64,000 nt of DNA from Luteimonas panaciterrae (GCF_020511115.1 NZ_JAJAVH010000016.1:1-64000), one strand, 5' to 3'. Positions 30,367-42,158 are shown, counted from the stretch's first letter. Translations and numbers: made by a program. Notes: generated by a model from the sequence alone, not told the origin.

Positions 30367-32031
30367 TCAGAACGTGACGCTCCAGCTGTCGATCTTGCCG
30401 GTGTCCTGCGATGCATTGTCGTTCGCGCGCAGCTTCCACGTTCCGTTCAATGTTTCACTCGACAGATTCAACGTCACCGTCTTGTTGATGTTGTCGGTAC
30501 TGCCGCCGCTGCGGTTGTGGATGTTGTACAGCGTGCCGTCCGGCGCCACCAGATCGACTTTCAGATCGCCGATGTAGGTGTGCACGATCGCCACCGTCAC
30601 CGAGGCGTTGCTCGGCGCGCTGCCGGTGCGTCCCGACACCGAGATCGGGCTGTCGACTGTGGCGTTGTCGTTGATGGTGTAGTCGCCGGTGTTGCTGTAG
30701 GTCTGCGTGCCCGGGCCCGGGCCAGGACCGCCACCACCGGTGGTCTTGCCGAGTTCACCGAGGAAAGCCAGGCCAAGCTTTGCGAACTTCGCGCTGTTGG
30801 CCGCGCTGTTGCCCATGTTGGTGAGCGTGTCACTGGAGGTATGGATGTATGGGAAGTACTCGCCTGTTTCGTCGCCGGCCTCGAACATCATGGCCGCGGG
30901 GAAGCCGGCGCTGGTCCAGGAGGCATGATCGGAGCAGCCGTAACCGCAGGTGTAGGTGCCACGCGTGAGCCCAAGCGGCTGGAGATACGTATCGAACAGG
31001 TCGGTGAGGAACTGCTTGAGCGCCGTATTGCTGTTGTCGGTGATTAGCTGCATGTCGACGCCCGTGCCGACCTTGTAGTTGGTCATGTCGAGCTGGAGCA
31101 CGCCGACGACATTCTTGCCCTGCGTCTTGAACGATTGCGCGATCGCGTTGGAGCCACGCAGACCGACTTCCTCGGCGGCATAGCCCATGAACATGACGGT
31201 GCGCTTCGGCTTCCATCCGCTGGCAGCGGCGACGCGAATCACTTCGGTAAGCGTGGCGATGCCGGATGCATCATCGTCGGCGCCCGGCGCGTTCATGTTC
31301 GAGCCGCTGCCGCTGGAACTGATCGAATCCAGGTGTGCGCCCAGCACGACGATTTCGTTGGGTAGTTCATTGCCCTGGATGGTGAGGATCACCGACGGCT
31401 GCGTGGAGCAGGTGCTGCACGTGGTGAACAACGCGGCTGAGGCGTCGGTACGGCCGCTGACCAGGCCTGCCCAGGTGTCGCGAATCCAGTTCGCGGACTG
31501 TTGACCGGTCGTGGTGGAGTAATAGCGGTTGTTGTACGAGGTCGAGAGGTGGCTGATGGTGCTGAGGATGTTCGACGCCTGTACCTGCGACAGCCACGGG
31601 TTGACCGTCGTCTGGTTGTCGATGGTGTAGCTGACGAGCGCGGCGCGCTGTACGGCCTGCGTGGTCTGATCAGAGCGGATGAAGGCTTCCGCCTCGGCCA
31701 GCGTGTCGAAAGCGAAGAACCCGCCGCAGCGCTTCTCGCGCGTGTGGATCGTCTCGCTGATCGCGGGCAGCTGATGCGCCTTGACTTCCGAGATCACGAG
31801 GGAATGACCGAAGCTGTCCTTGCGCGCGAGGCCAGTGCGCGCGGAACTCTGGATGCCGGCGCGATAGGTTGCGTCCGAACTCACCAGATAAACCGGTGCG
31901 AGTGCATCTTCTCCAGTGGCTGCTCCAGCGCCTGATACCGAATGACCGATCACGTTCTGCGCCGAAGCGCTTGCGAAACAAAGCGGCGCACAGACCGCCA
32001 GCAACCCTGCAAAGGTTCGAAGTGATTTCAT
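30367..32031 (-). CDS. Secreted M28 aminopeptidase with P domain
   Basis: A 554-residue zinc aminopeptidase of the bacterial leucyl-aminopeptidase (Vibrio/Aeromonas AP) type. It has a signal peptide (1-24), a propeptide-like region to about 130, the M28 domain (about 145-425), a Gly/Pro linker (434-441) and a P domain (about 443-554). Zinc ligands and catalytic residues are visible: H233 (GAHLDS), D253 (ADDDASG), E287/E288 (YAAEEVG), D315 (LQLDMTNY) and H397 (YIHTSSDT). AGGAG lies 7 nt before the ATG. It would trim peptides released by the neighbouring endoproteases. Confidence 0.93.
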   Translation of the reverse strand: MKSLRTFAGLLAVCAPLCFASASAQNVIGHSVSGAGAATGEDALAPVYLVSSDATYRAGIQSSARTGLARKDSFGHSLVISEVKAHQLPAISETIHTREKRCGGFFAFDTLAEAEAFIRSDQTTQAVQRAALVSYTIDNQTTVNPWLSQVQASNILSTISHLSTSYNNRYYSTTTGQQSANWIRDTWAGLVSGRTDASAALFTTCSTCSTQPSVILTIQGNELPNEIVVLGAHLDSISSSGSGSNMNAPGADDDASGIATLTEVIRVAAASGWKPKRTVMFMGYAAEEVGLRGSNAIAQSFKTQGKNVVGVLQLDMTNYKVGTGVDMQLITDNSNTALKQFLTDLFDTYLQPLGLTRGTYTCGYGCSDHASWTSAGFPAAMMFEAGDETGEYFPYIHTSSDTLTNMGNSAANSAKFAKLGLAFLGELGKTTGGGGPGPGPGTQTYSNTGDYTINDNATVDSPISVSGRTGSAPSNASVTVAIVHTYIGDLKVDLVAPDGTLYNIHNRSGGSTDNINKTVTLNLSSETLNGTWKLRANDNASQDTGKIDSWSVTF

Positions 32032-32099
32032 GAAGTCGCTCCTGCTCTTCCGTTGACGAGTGTCATCGGATATGGATGGTTGGTTGGATGCGATGATGG

Positions 32100-32158
32100 C
32101 CTCGTGAAATGCGAGGCATAGCGACGCTAAGTGACGCTTGCAACGACGATCAAGTTGC
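32100..32158 (-). promoter_or_regulatory. Conserved promoter-like motif, copy C (M28 aminopeptidase), with adjacent hairpin
   Basis: Minus strand: TGCAACTTGATC, 18-nt spacer, TTAGCGTC (TTGATC 32148-32153, TAGCGT 32124-32129). A CCTCG/CGAGG hairpin (32100-32116) starts about 8 nt later, at the expected transcription start, as in copy B. Confidence 0.55.
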
Positions 32159-32207
32159 AGTCGCAGCATTCCGGCCGCATCAAGCGTGAGATGGCTCACG
32201 GTTCGCG

Positions 32208-32245
32208 CCAACAAAAAACCCCGGCACGTGGCCGGGGTTTTTCGC
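32208..32245 (-). terminator. Intrinsic terminator of the second M4 protease gene
   Basis: AACCCCGGC and GCCGGGGTT form the stem around CACGT, flanked by A- and T-runs, with TTTTTTG after it on the minus strand. It lies about 25-60 nt beyond the stop codon and upstream of motif C. Confidence 0.9.
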
Positions 32246-32268
32246 TGTTCTCGCCGACTAACGGCGGA

Positions 32269-34991
<2,723 letters not shown>

Positions 34992-35104
34992 AAAGGACAA
35001 CGGGGGTGCGGTCCATGCCGCAAACGGCGCGATACGACATTCCTCGCGCGCCACTCATCACAGTTTTACGACGCGACCGTTACAGCCGCAACGGAATAAC
35101 GGAC

Positions 35105-35656
35105 CTATAACATCCCGGTTTCGAGACGCGCCGCTTCCGACATCATGTTGCGATTCCAGGGCGGGTCGAAGACGAGTTCGACGTCGGCCTCGGCGACCGT
35201 CGGGATCATTTCCAGCTTGCTGCGCACATCGTCCACGAGGATGTCGCCCATGCCGCAGCCAGGCGCGGTCAGGGTCATCTTCACTTCCACGAATCGGTTG
35301 CCGTCGTCGCGACGGGAGACGTTGGCTTCGTAGACCAGGCCCAGGTCGACGACGTTGATCGGGATTTCCGGATCGAAGCAGGTGCGCAGCTGTTTCCAGA
35401 CCAGCACCTCCACCGCTTCGTCGTCGGCGCCGTCGGGCAGCGACAGCGGCGACGGCGGTTCCTTGCCGATCGCATCCGCGTCGTGCCCGGCGATCCGGAA
35501 CAGATTGCCCTCGATGAAGACCGTGTAGCTGCCGCCCAGCGCCTGGGTGATGTAGCCGATGCTGCCGGCCGGCAGGGTCACGGCCTCGCCTTGCGGCACC
35601 AGGACGGCGGCGCAATCGCGTTCGAGTCGGACGGGTTCGCTGCTGCGGGAATACAT
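35105..35656 (-). CDS. sufT: Fe-S cluster assembly protein SufT
   Basis: A 183-residue protein. The N-terminal part (1-75) is the SufT-specific extension with SIGYITQALGGSYTVFIEGN; residues about 85-180 form a MIP18/DUF59 domain with RTCFDPEIPINVVDLGLVYE, LTAPGCGMGDILVDDVRSKL and DPPWNRNMMSEAAR. SufT helps mature Fe-S proteins under high demand. The long frame to 36775 is a shadow of the LuxR gene. No other suf genes are adjacent. Confidence 0.9.
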   Translation of the reverse strand: MYSRSSEPVRLERDCAAVLVPQGEAVTLPAGSIGYITQALGGSYTVFIEGNLFRIAGHDADAIGKEPPSPLSLPDGADDEAVEVLVWKQLRTCFDPEIPINVVDLGLVYEANVSRRDDGNRFVEVKMTLTAPGCGMGDILVDDVRSKLEMIPTVAEADVELVFDPPWNRNMMSEAARLETGML

Positions 35657-35755
35657 GCGGGGGAAATGGTGGCGGCGGCAACGCCGCGCAAGGTGCGCAT
35701 TGTATCGGCGGCATAGGCGGTATGCTGTTCCGTTTTGCGACCGGCACCGTTCCGC

Positions 35756-36199
35756 ATGGCCTCCGCTCCGCCAGCACCCCGACCCGCTTCCCGACCGCCT
35801 TCCCGCTTCCCGACGCCGCTGACGCTGGTGCTGCTGCTGATCATCAGCTGCGGCATCGCCGCGGTCTGGGCGCTGGTCTCCCTGTACACGGGCAAGCAGA
35901 GCACCTGGATGGCCGTGGTCGCCGCCTTCGACGCCGTATGGGTGCTGCGCGCCTGCCGCGTGCGCGCCGGCTGGGGGCGCGCCGCCAGCGCGGTGCTGGG
36001 CACGATCGTGGCCGTGGCCTTCGCCAACTGGAGCATCGCCGCCACCCGCATGGGCCTGCCGCTGGGCATCCCGCCCTGGGATTCGTTCGTGCGGCTGGGG
36101 AGCGACCACGCCTGGACGCTGATCTCGCTCACCAATTCGGCGCTGGACGTCGCCTGGATCGGTGCGGCGCTGGTGGTGGCGGCCGTCGCCGGACGCTGA
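35756..36199 (+). CDS. Small membrane protein, unrecognised
   Basis: A 147-residue protein with a Pro/Arg-rich N-terminus (1-20) and four likely membrane helices (about 24-45, 50-65, 78-95 and 120-145). It is divergent from sufT with a short gap. The ATG at 35756 is chosen because the upstream frame adds only a few residues without a ribosome site. No function can be proposed. Confidence 0.65.
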   Translation: MASAPPAPRPASRPPSRFPTPLTLVLLLIISCGIAAVWALVSLYTGKQSTWMAVVAAFDAVWVLRACRVRAGWGRAASAVLGTIVAVAFANWSIAATRMGLPLGIPPWDSFVRLGSDHAWTLISLTNSALDVAWIGAALVVAAVAGR

Positions 36200-36216
36200 C
36201 CGGGCCGCGACAGCCG

Positions 36217-36945
36217 CTAGCGCAGCACCACCGACAGCTGCTGCTTGAACAGCCGCTCCGGGATGTAGTTCAGATAGCCCAGATAGATCGCCTGATCGAT
36301 CAGGGCACCCTTGTTCTCCACCGCGAACTTGCCCTTCATCGCGTCGATGTGGTTTTCCACCGTGCGCGGGGACAGAGTGAGGATCGCGGCGATCTCCTTG
36401 ATCGTCTTGCCGCGCACGAGGAAGAACAGCACTTCCGCCTCGCGCTGGCTCAGCTTGATCGCGCCGCGCTGATGGTGGTCGAGGATGTAGCTGCCCTGCC
36501 CGGTCAGATGGCTTTCGAGCTGGATGCCGGTCTGCACGCGCCCCAGCAGCGAGCCCAGCTCGACGGTATGGGCCGAAGTGATGTCGGCGAGGTGGAAGAT
36601 CGTGCCGACCACCTTGCCGTTCTCCTCGTCGACCAGAGGCGTCTTCGTGGACAGGTAGGCACGCCATTCGCCGCCGGCGAAAGGATGGATGTCCAGCACG
36701 CGCAACGGCTGCATGCTCAGCATCACTTCCTTGTCCTGCGCCCGGAACAGATGCGCGCAGGCCACCGTGTCGCAAGGCATGTCGAAATCGGTGCGGCCGA
36801 TCGCTTCGAGATTGTGTTTCAGCCCGACGGCTTCCGTGTAGCGCGAATTGGCGTAGAGGAAGACCGAGTTCTCGTCCTTGCAGCCCCAGAGTCCGGGCAT
36901 CTGGTCGAACAGCGAACGCAGCCGCGCGTCGATCTCGTGGGTCAT
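36217..36945 (-). CDS. PAS-domain LuxR-family regulator
   Basis: A 242-residue regulator. The N-terminal PAS-like domain (about 10-125) has WGCKDENSVFLYANSRYTEA and IGRTDFDMPC; the C-terminal LuxR/FixJ HTH (about 165-230) has LSQREAEVLFFLVRGKTIKE and LSPRTVENHIDAMKGKF. No receiver Asp domain is present, so the PAS probably senses a ligand or redox state directly. Its start overlaps the cupin stop (ATGA), so the pair is one operon and the cupin may supply or sense the signal. Confidence 0.88.
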   Translation of the reverse strand: MTHEIDARLRSLFDQMPGLWGCKDENSVFLYANSRYTEAVGLKHNLEAIGRTDFDMPCDTVACAHLFRAQDKEVMLSMQPLRVLDIHPFAGGEWRAYLSTKTPLVDEENGKVVGTIFHLADITSAHTVELGSLLGRVQTGIQLESHLTGQGSYILDHHQRGAIKLSQREAEVLFFLVRGKTIKEIAAILTLSPRTVENHIDAMKGKFAVENKGALIDQAIYLGYLNYIPERLFKQQLSVVLR

Positions 36946-37397
36946 GCCGGCGCCTCCTCTCGCGCGGGTGCGGACGGCACCACGAACCGGTCGCTGCCGA
37001 GATGATCCGGACTGCAGGCGAACAGCAGGATCAGCGGATCTGTGCCGGTGTTTTCCAGCTGGTGGGCCATGCCTGGCGGAATGCGGAACAGCGCGCCGCT
37101 GCCGATCGGCTGCGAATCCACCTGCGCAGGCGCCTCGGGATGCCAGGTGCGGATCGTGCCGACACCGCCGAGGATGATGTAGATCTCGTCGCCCTGTCGG
37201 TGGTAGTGCGGATTCACCGAACGGCCTGGCGCGATCTCGGTGATGTAGTAGCTGCAGGCCGGGTCGTCGAGAACGTTGGCGATGCGGATGCCGGCGGTGT
37301 CATCCTGGCGCGTATCGCTGGCCAGCAGGCTGAACGCGTTGCGGATGGTCAACGGTACGAACGAGGTTGCGTTGGCAGCGGAAGAACGGGCCTTCAT
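36942..37397 (-). CDS. Cupin-domain protein
   Basis: A 151-residue single cupin. Metal-binding motif 1 is NPHYHRQGDEIYIILGGVG and motif 2 is IPPGMAHQLENTG, with all His/Glu ligands present. It could be a dioxygenase, isomerase or small-molecule sensor; the sequence does not decide. The ATG at 37397 is used; the longer frame upstream is Arg/His-rich shadow. It is translationally coupled to the PAS-LuxR gene. Confidence 0.85.
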   Translation of the reverse strand: MKARSSAANATSFVPLTIRNAFSLLASDTRQDDTAGIRIANVLDDPACSYYITEIAPGRSVNPHYHRQGDEIYIILGGVGTIRTWHPEAPAQVDSQPIGSGALFRIPPGMAHQLENTGTDPLILLFACSPDHLGSDRFVVPSAPAREEAPA

Positions 37398-38030
37398 GCC
37401 CGGAGTATGGCATGCGTCACGGTGCGGATCATGGCGAGGCGGGCGGTGCCGAACGTGCCGAAAAGAAAGCGGCACATCCCTGTGCCAATCCGTGCCCCAA
37501 TGGGCCAGGGCTAGCCTACTTTTTACGCGGATGCGGGCGGTACGGCATCCGGGCAAATCACGCTTGTCGCCTTTGCGAAAATCTGTTAACTATCACGCTT
37601 CCCGCATGGCCACCTGCCGCGATTTCCGCGGACGGACGCAGTCCCGATCCATCGAAGCGGTAGGCGGCGACCTGTTCTTGGCGCTAAGCACGGCGGAGAA
37701 TTCCCCCAGGGTGCCGGCCACGATCTGGTGATATTCGGTATCAACGGTAGAGCCGTTGTCTTGATCGTGTGTGTAGACATCACCACGATCCTCCGTCGTT
37801 ATATTCAGACGGGTAGTCTCCGAGGGGCGGCGAGTCGACTCTGCGCGTTGAATTCGGCAGACAACCGTGACAGGAAGCCCAATTCAAACTGGGGCCGCTC
37901 CTGACCTTCCCATGCAAAATCGATACGCCTGTGCATGGATGCTTGCGAGTCACCGGGTTACGAGCGGATCGCGCACTGGCGGCAACGGCATTCTTTGCGC
38001 AATATCGCCAAAGTCACAGGGGAAGACGGC
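37398..38030. other. 633-nt gap without a clear gene
   Basis: It contains an open minus-strand frame without a start codon (see the pseudogene entry) and several weak ORFs. The last 100 nt should hold the promoter of the membrane-protein gene at 38031. Base composition looks less GC-rich than in neighbouring genes. Confidence 0.4.
37593..37892 (-). pseudogene. Possible gene remnant, minus strand
   Basis: The frame ending TGA at 37593-37595 is open for about 300 nt but has no ATG or GTG near its beginning. It reads like protein in the middle: TTEDRGDVYTHDQDNGSTVD, then EYHQIVAGTLGEFSAVLSAK. A GGAGG site and an ATG lie in another frame at its centre, which would fit a frameshift. I do not recognise the family. 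Confidence 0.25.
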
Positions 38031-38510
38031 ATGAACGACACACTGCACGGCACGCGCGCGTCCAGGCCATGGCGATGGCTGCTTCTAGGCGGAATCGTGC
38101 TCGGCACTCTCGATGCGATCTTCGCGATCGCGTTCTGGTATCCGAAAGGCGTCACCGCCACGCAGATCTTCCAATCCATCGCCAGCGGCCTGCTCGGCAA
38201 GGCCAGTTACGAAGGCGGTGAGGCAACGGCGTGGCTCGGCGCCGGTCTGCACTACTTCATCGCGACGACGATGGTGGTGGTCTATTACCTCGTCGCGCGC
38301 TGGTGGCGCATGCTCGTTCGCCATCCCATCGCCTACGGGTTGCCGTATGGCATGGCGCTGTATCTGGCCATGAACTTCGTCGTGCTGCCGCTTTCCGCTG
38401 CCGGAATGCCGAAGTTCAACAACCTGCCGTGGGTGGGCAGCAGCATCGTCATGCACGCGATCTTCGGCGTGATCTGCGCGCTCACGGCGCGCAAGGCCAT
38501 ACGAGGCTGA
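38031..38510 (+). CDS. Membrane protein, unrecognised
   Basis: A 159-residue protein with four membrane helices (about 15-35, 68-88, 100-125 and 130-152). GGGGAAG precedes the ATG at 38031; frames opening at 37931 or 37935 are longer but lack a ribosome site. The helix starting WLLLGGIVLGTLDAIFAIAF and the motif YGLPYGMALYLAMNFVVLPL look like a small uncharacterised inner-membrane family. Convergent with pntB. Confidence 0.65.
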   Translation: MNDTLHGTRASRPWRWLLLGGIVLGTLDAIFAIAFWYPKGVTATQIFQSIASGLLGKASYEGGEATAWLGAGLHYFIATTMVVVYYLVARWWRMLVRHPIAYGLPYGMALYLAMNFVVLPLSAAGMPKFNNLPWVGSSIVMHAIFGVICALTARKAIRG

Positions 38511-38528
38511 TGCCGACGACGGCGTGGC

Positions 38529-39971
38529 TCAGTGCCCGCCGCCGTCCAGTGCTTTCAATTCGCTGACCAACGCGTTCGCCATCTCGCTGCCGTCGCCGTA
38601 CAGCATACGGGTGTTGTCGGCGTAGAAGAGCGCGTTCTCGATGCCGGCGAAGCCGGTGCCCTTGCCGCGCTTGATGACGATGGTGTTCTTGGAATTCACC
38701 ACGTCGAGAATCGGCATGCCGTAGATCGGCGAGGCCGGATCGGTCTTCGCCACCGGATTGACCACGTCGTTGGCGCCGATCACCAGGCTCACGTCGGTGT
38801 TGGCGAACTCGGGGTTGATGTCGTCCATGTCGGCGATCAGATCGTAGGGCACGCCCGCTTCGGCCAGCAGCACGTTCATATGGCCCGGCATGCGGCCCGC
38901 CACCGGATGGATGGCGAATTTCACCTTCACCCCACGCTCCATCAGCTTCTGCGTCAGCTCCCAGATCTTGTGCTGCGCCTGCGCCACCGCCAGGCCGTAG
39001 CCCGGAACGATCACCACGCGCTCGGCATACGCCATCATCGCGGCGACGTCACCGGCCTCGATGGGCTTCTGCGTGCCGGTGATCTCCTGCGCTTGCCCGC
39101 CACCGCCGAAGTTGGAGAACAGCACCGACTTGATCGAGCGGTTCATGGCCTTCGCCATCAACCGTGTCAACAGGATGCCCGCCGCACCGACCATCATGCC
39201 GGCGATGATCAAGGCTTCGTTGCCGAGCACGTAGCCTTCGAACGCCACCGCCAGACCGGTGAAGGCGTTGTAGAGCGAGATCACCACCGGCATGTCGGCG
39301 CCGCCGATGGGCAGCGTCATCAGCACGCCGAGCGCGAGCGCGGCGACGAAGAACGCGACGATCACCGGCACGCCGAGCGAGTGGATGGCCAGAGCGCCCA
39401 GCACCACCGCGGCCAGCGCCACCAGGCCGTTGAACATCTGCTGCCCGGGGAAGGTGTAGCGCTTGTCCATGCGGCCTTCGAGCTTGGCCCAGGCGATGAT
39501 CGAGCCGGTCAGCGACACCGCGCCGATCAGCGCGCCGATCACCGCGAGCACGAGCGTGACGAGCGGCGGCTCAATCGACATGCCGATCGGCGTGCCGGTC
39601 ACCGCATCGACTTGATAGACGCTGTTCAACGCCGAGAACTTGAACAGTTCCACCGCGCCGATCGCCGCCGCCGAGCCGCCGCCCATGCCGTTGAACAGGG
39701 CCACCATCTGCGGCATGTCGGTGATCGCGACCTTCTTGCCCCAGACCCAGGCGACCGCGGTGCCGATGGCGGTGGCCACGACGATCAGGCCCAGATTGTG
39801 CAGACCGGGCAGGAAGAATGTCGCCACGGTGGCGATCAGCATGCCCACGCCCGCCCACTGGATGCCGCTGCGCGCGGTCTTGGGCGAGGCCATGCGTTGC
39901 AGGCCGAGCAGGAACAACGTGGCGGCGACGAGATAGCTGGCCTTCACCAGAACGGACAGCCACACCATCAC
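38529..39971 (-). CDS. pntB: NAD(P) transhydrogenase subunit beta
   Basis: A 480-residue subunit of the proton-translocating transhydrogenase that makes NADPH from NADH. The first 270 residues hold eight or nine membrane helices; the C-terminal domain III binds NADP(H), with VVIVPGYGLAVAQAQH, FAIHPVAGRMPGHMNVLLAEAG and GANDVVNPVAKTDPASPIYG. It overlaps pntA2 by 4 nt (ATGA). Confidence 0.95.
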   Translation of the reverse strand: MMVWLSVLVKASYLVAATLFLLGLQRMASPKTARSGIQWAGVGMLIATVATFFLPGLHNLGLIVVATAIGTAVAWVWGKKVAITDMPQMVALFNGMGGGSAAAIGAVELFKFSALNSVYQVDAVTGTPIGMSIEPPLVTLVLAVIGALIGAVSLTGSIIAWAKLEGRMDKRYTFPGQQMFNGLVALAAVVLGALAIHSLGVPVIVAFFVAALALGVLMTLPIGGADMPVVISLYNAFTGLAVAFEGYVLGNEALIIAGMMVGAAGILLTRLMAKAMNRSIKSVLFSNFGGGGQAQEITGTQKPIEAGDVAAMMAYAERVVIVPGYGLAVAQAQHKIWELTQKLMERGVKVKFAIHPVAGRMPGHMNVLLAEAGVPYDLIADMDDINPEFANTDVSLVIGANDVVNPVAKTDPASPIYGMPILDVVNSKNTIVIKRGKGTGFAGIENALFYADNTRMLYGDGSEMANALVSELKALDGGGH

Positions 39972-40264
39972 TTCTTCTCCGGCTGCTTGGAGGACTTGAA
40001 CATGTCCAGCATCCGCTCCGTCACCACGTAGCCGCCGGCGGCGTTGCCCGCCCCGAGCAGCACGGCGAGGAAGCCGATGACTTTTTCGAGCGTGGTGTCG
40101 GCGTGACCGAGCACCACCATGGCGCCGATCAGGACGATGCCGTGGATGAAGTTGCTGCCGGACATCAGCGGCGTGTGCAGGATCACCGGCACGCGCGAGA
40201 TGATCACGTTGCCGGCGATGGCGGCCAGCATGAAGATGTAAAGCGCCACGAACCCGTCGCTCAC
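39968..40264 (-). CDS. pntAB: NAD(P) transhydrogenase subunit alpha, part 2
   Basis: A 98-residue membrane subunit with three helices carrying SRVPVILHTPLMSGSNFIHG, the conserved stretch of the alpha membrane part. The start is a GTG at 40264 with GGGGAG 7 nt upstream; the longer frame upstream is shadow. In this split-alpha organisation part 1 normally sits directly upstream, but here it is at 42269, with a plus-strand sigma-factor cassette in between. Confidence 0.9.
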   Translation of the reverse strand: MSDGFVALYIFMLAAIAGNVIISRVPVILHTPLMSGSNFIHGIVLIGAMVVLGHADTTLEKVIGFLAVLLGAGNAAGGYVVTERMLDMFKSSKQPEKK

Positions 40265-40552
40265 CGCTTGTCTCCCCGCAACCGAAGTTCCCCGCATCAT
40301 AGAGCCAGTCGTGTGATTTTGGGGACGTCGCGGGATCGGGGCGCGCACATGGCTGTCAACCGATGCCGCGACCAGACGTTTCCATTGCAACCAACCCGAT
40401 CCGTTCGCAGACCCGATGACATGGCCTCGGCCGCGCGCCCGCAAGCGAAAACCCCGCCCGTTTCCAGCGGAATCCCGGCTGATTTGCGGAATGTTTCCCG
40501 GCATGCGGCCGGCACCGGCGCCGCGACAGCCGCGGTTGCGCGTGGGCACCTT
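40265..40552. other. Divergent region pntAB / sigma-factor gene
   Basis: About 290 nt with promoters expected in both directions. No ORF or strong consensus promoter is apparent. Confidence 0.4.
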
Positions 40553-41119
40553 ATGCTCGTGCCGGTGAGCGCAGACGCTGCCCGCCTCGATCCCCCGCCC
40601 GCGCCGGAGGCGGTCAGCCTGGACCAGTTCCTGGCCGACACCGGGCCGCGCGCGTTCCGCTTCGCCGAGCTCGGCCTGCGCCACCGCGAGGACGCGCTCG
40701 ACGTCGTGCAGGAGGCGATGATGAAGATGCTCGCCTATCGCGACCGGCCAGCCTCGGAATGGTCGCCGCTGTTCTGGAGCATCCTGCGCAGCCGCATCAT
40801 CGATGCCCAGCGGCGCCGGACGTTCCGGCTCGGCTGGCTGTTCAACGCGGGCGATGCCGGCGACAGCACGCCGGATTGGGCCGACGACCATCAGCCGGAT
40901 CCGGCCCGGGCGCACGACAGCCGCGAGGCCTACGCGCAGTTCGTCACGGCGCTGCGCGAACTGCCGCGCCGTCAGCGCGAAGCGTTCACGCTACGCGTGC
41001 TGGAAGAATTCGACGTCGCCGATACCGCGCGCATCATGGGATGCAGCGAGGGCTCGGTGAAGACACACCTGTCGCGGGCACGCGAAGCGTTGCAGCGGCG
41101 ACTGGAGGATTTCGCATGA
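40553..41119 (+). CDS. RNA polymerase sigma factor (sigma-70 family, ECF-like)
   Basis: A 188-residue two-region sigma factor. Region 2 has ELGLRHREDALDVVQEAMMK and SPLFWSILRSRIIDAQRRR; region 4 has LRELPRRQREAFTLRVLEEF and the HTH DTARIMGCSEGSVKTHLSRA. The ATG at 40553 is used, though a GTG at 40565 is possible. Its stop overlaps the DUF3619 start (ATGA). The sigma/DUF3619/DUF3106 set is a recurring Xanthomonadales cassette. Confidence 0.9.
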   Translation: MLVPVSADAARLDPPPAPEAVSLDQFLADTGPRAFRFAELGLRHREDALDVVQEAMMKMLAYRDRPASEWSPLFWSILRSRIIDAQRRRTFRLGWLFNAGDAGDSTPDWADDHQPDPARAHDSREAYAQFVTALRELPRRQREAFTLRVLEEFDVADTARIMGCSEGSVKTHLSRAREALQRRLEDFA

Positions 41120-41538
41120 ACGATACGCCTGAAAACCAGATGCATCAGAACGACCAGGATTCTAAGGAGCACGCTTTCAAAGAGCATGCTTTCGACGCCG
41201 CGATGCGGCAGCGCTACGCCGAGGCGACGACACAAGTGTCGGCGCGGACCCAGGCGCAATTGCATCAGCGCCGTCGCCAGGCGCTCTCCACGCCACGACG
41301 GGCGGCCTCACCCCTGCGCCGTTATGGCTTGGCGGGCGCGACCGCATGCGCGGCATTGTTCGCGGCCGTGCTGGGCCTGCAATGGCAGCAGGAAAACCGA
41401 GTGCAGCCCACGCTCGCGGCACCATCGGCCCCCATCAGCGCGGACGCCGACGATGACGACGGCGGCCTGTACGACCAGAATCCTGATTTCTATCTTTGGC
41501 TGGCCTCCCAGGACGCCCAGTCCCTCGCGATGGAGTGA
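41116..41538 (+). CDS. DUF3619-family membrane protein, probable anti-sigma partner
   Basis: A 140-residue protein: a charged cytoplasmic part (1-70) with DAAMRQRYAEATTQVSARTQ, one membrane helix (about 77-95, AGATACAALFAAVLGLQW) and an acidic periplasmic tail with ADADDDDGGLYDQNPDFYLW. One helix, a cytoplasmic face and coupling to the sigma gene fit an anti-sigma factor; this is inference, not a known fact. Confidence 0.8.
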   Translation: MNDTPENQMHQNDQDSKEHAFKEHAFDAAMRQRYAEATTQVSARTQAQLHQRRRQALSTPRRAASPLRRYGLAGATACAALFAAVLGLQWQQENRVQPTLAAPSAPISADADDDDGGLYDQNPDFYLWLASQDAQSLAME

Positions 41539-41545
41539 CGCATTC

Positions 41546-42004
41546 ATGACCCGCCTCGCCCCCCGTCGGCTTCTCTCTGGCATGTTCCTCGCGCTGCTGC
41601 TGGGCGCCCATGCCGTGAACGCGGCACCGCCGCCCCTTCCGCCTCCGCCGCCACCCGGCTCAGTATCGATGCCGGACTGGGAGCACCTGTCGCGGGAACA
41701 ACGCGAACTCCTGCTGGCCCCCGTGCGCGAGCGCTGGAATTCGAATCCGGACGAGCGCGCACGCATGTTCGAACGCGCGCGACGCTGGCAGGAAATGACG
41801 CCGGAACAACGTGTGCGCGCCCATCGCGGCATGAAGCGCTGGGATCACATGCCACCGGAGCAGCGCGAGCAGATGCGCGCCATATTCGAGAAGCTGCGCG
41901 CATTGCCGCCCGAGCAGCGCAAGGCACAGATGGAGCGCTTCCGCGCGATGACGCCGGAGCAGCGCAGGATGTGGCTGGAGAAGCAGCAACTGACGACGCC
42001 GTAG
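41546..42004 (+). CDS. DUF3106-family exported protein
   Basis: A 152-residue protein with a signal peptide (about 1-27), a Pro run (PPPLPPPPPPG) and repeated motifs of the form EQR, such as LSREQRELL, MTPEQRVRA, MPPEQREQM, LPPEQRKAQ and MTPEQRRMW. These heptad-like repeats are typical of DUF3106. It lies 7 nt after DUF3619 and is probably the envelope-facing member of the sigma-factor system. Confidence 0.82.
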   Translation: MTRLAPRRLLSGMFLALLLGAHAVNAAPPPLPPPPPPGSVSMPDWEHLSREQRELLLAPVRERWNSNPDERARMFERARRWQEMTPEQRVRAHRGMKRWDHMPPEQREQMRAIFEKLRALPPEQRKAQMERFRAMTPEQRRMWLEKQQLTTP

Positions 42005-42064
42005 ACACCGAGGCGACATCGATCGCCTTGAGTGTGTTCGTCAGACGGATGTGAAACATGCAAA

Positions 42065-42089
42065 GAGCCCTCCTCATCAAGAAGGGCTC
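42065..42089 (-). terminator. Terminator hairpin of the pntAA side
   Basis: GAGCCCT pairs with AGGGCTC over an 11-nt loop, with TTTG after it on the minus strand. It is about 180 nt beyond the pntAA stop and also faces the end of the DUF3106 gene, so it may serve both directions. Confidence 0.6.
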
Positions 42090-42158
42090 CAAAGCAAACC
42101 TGCAGAAGCGCACTAATCGTTCTTGCGCTGTTCGGTGGTATCGCTGGACTTGCGCACC

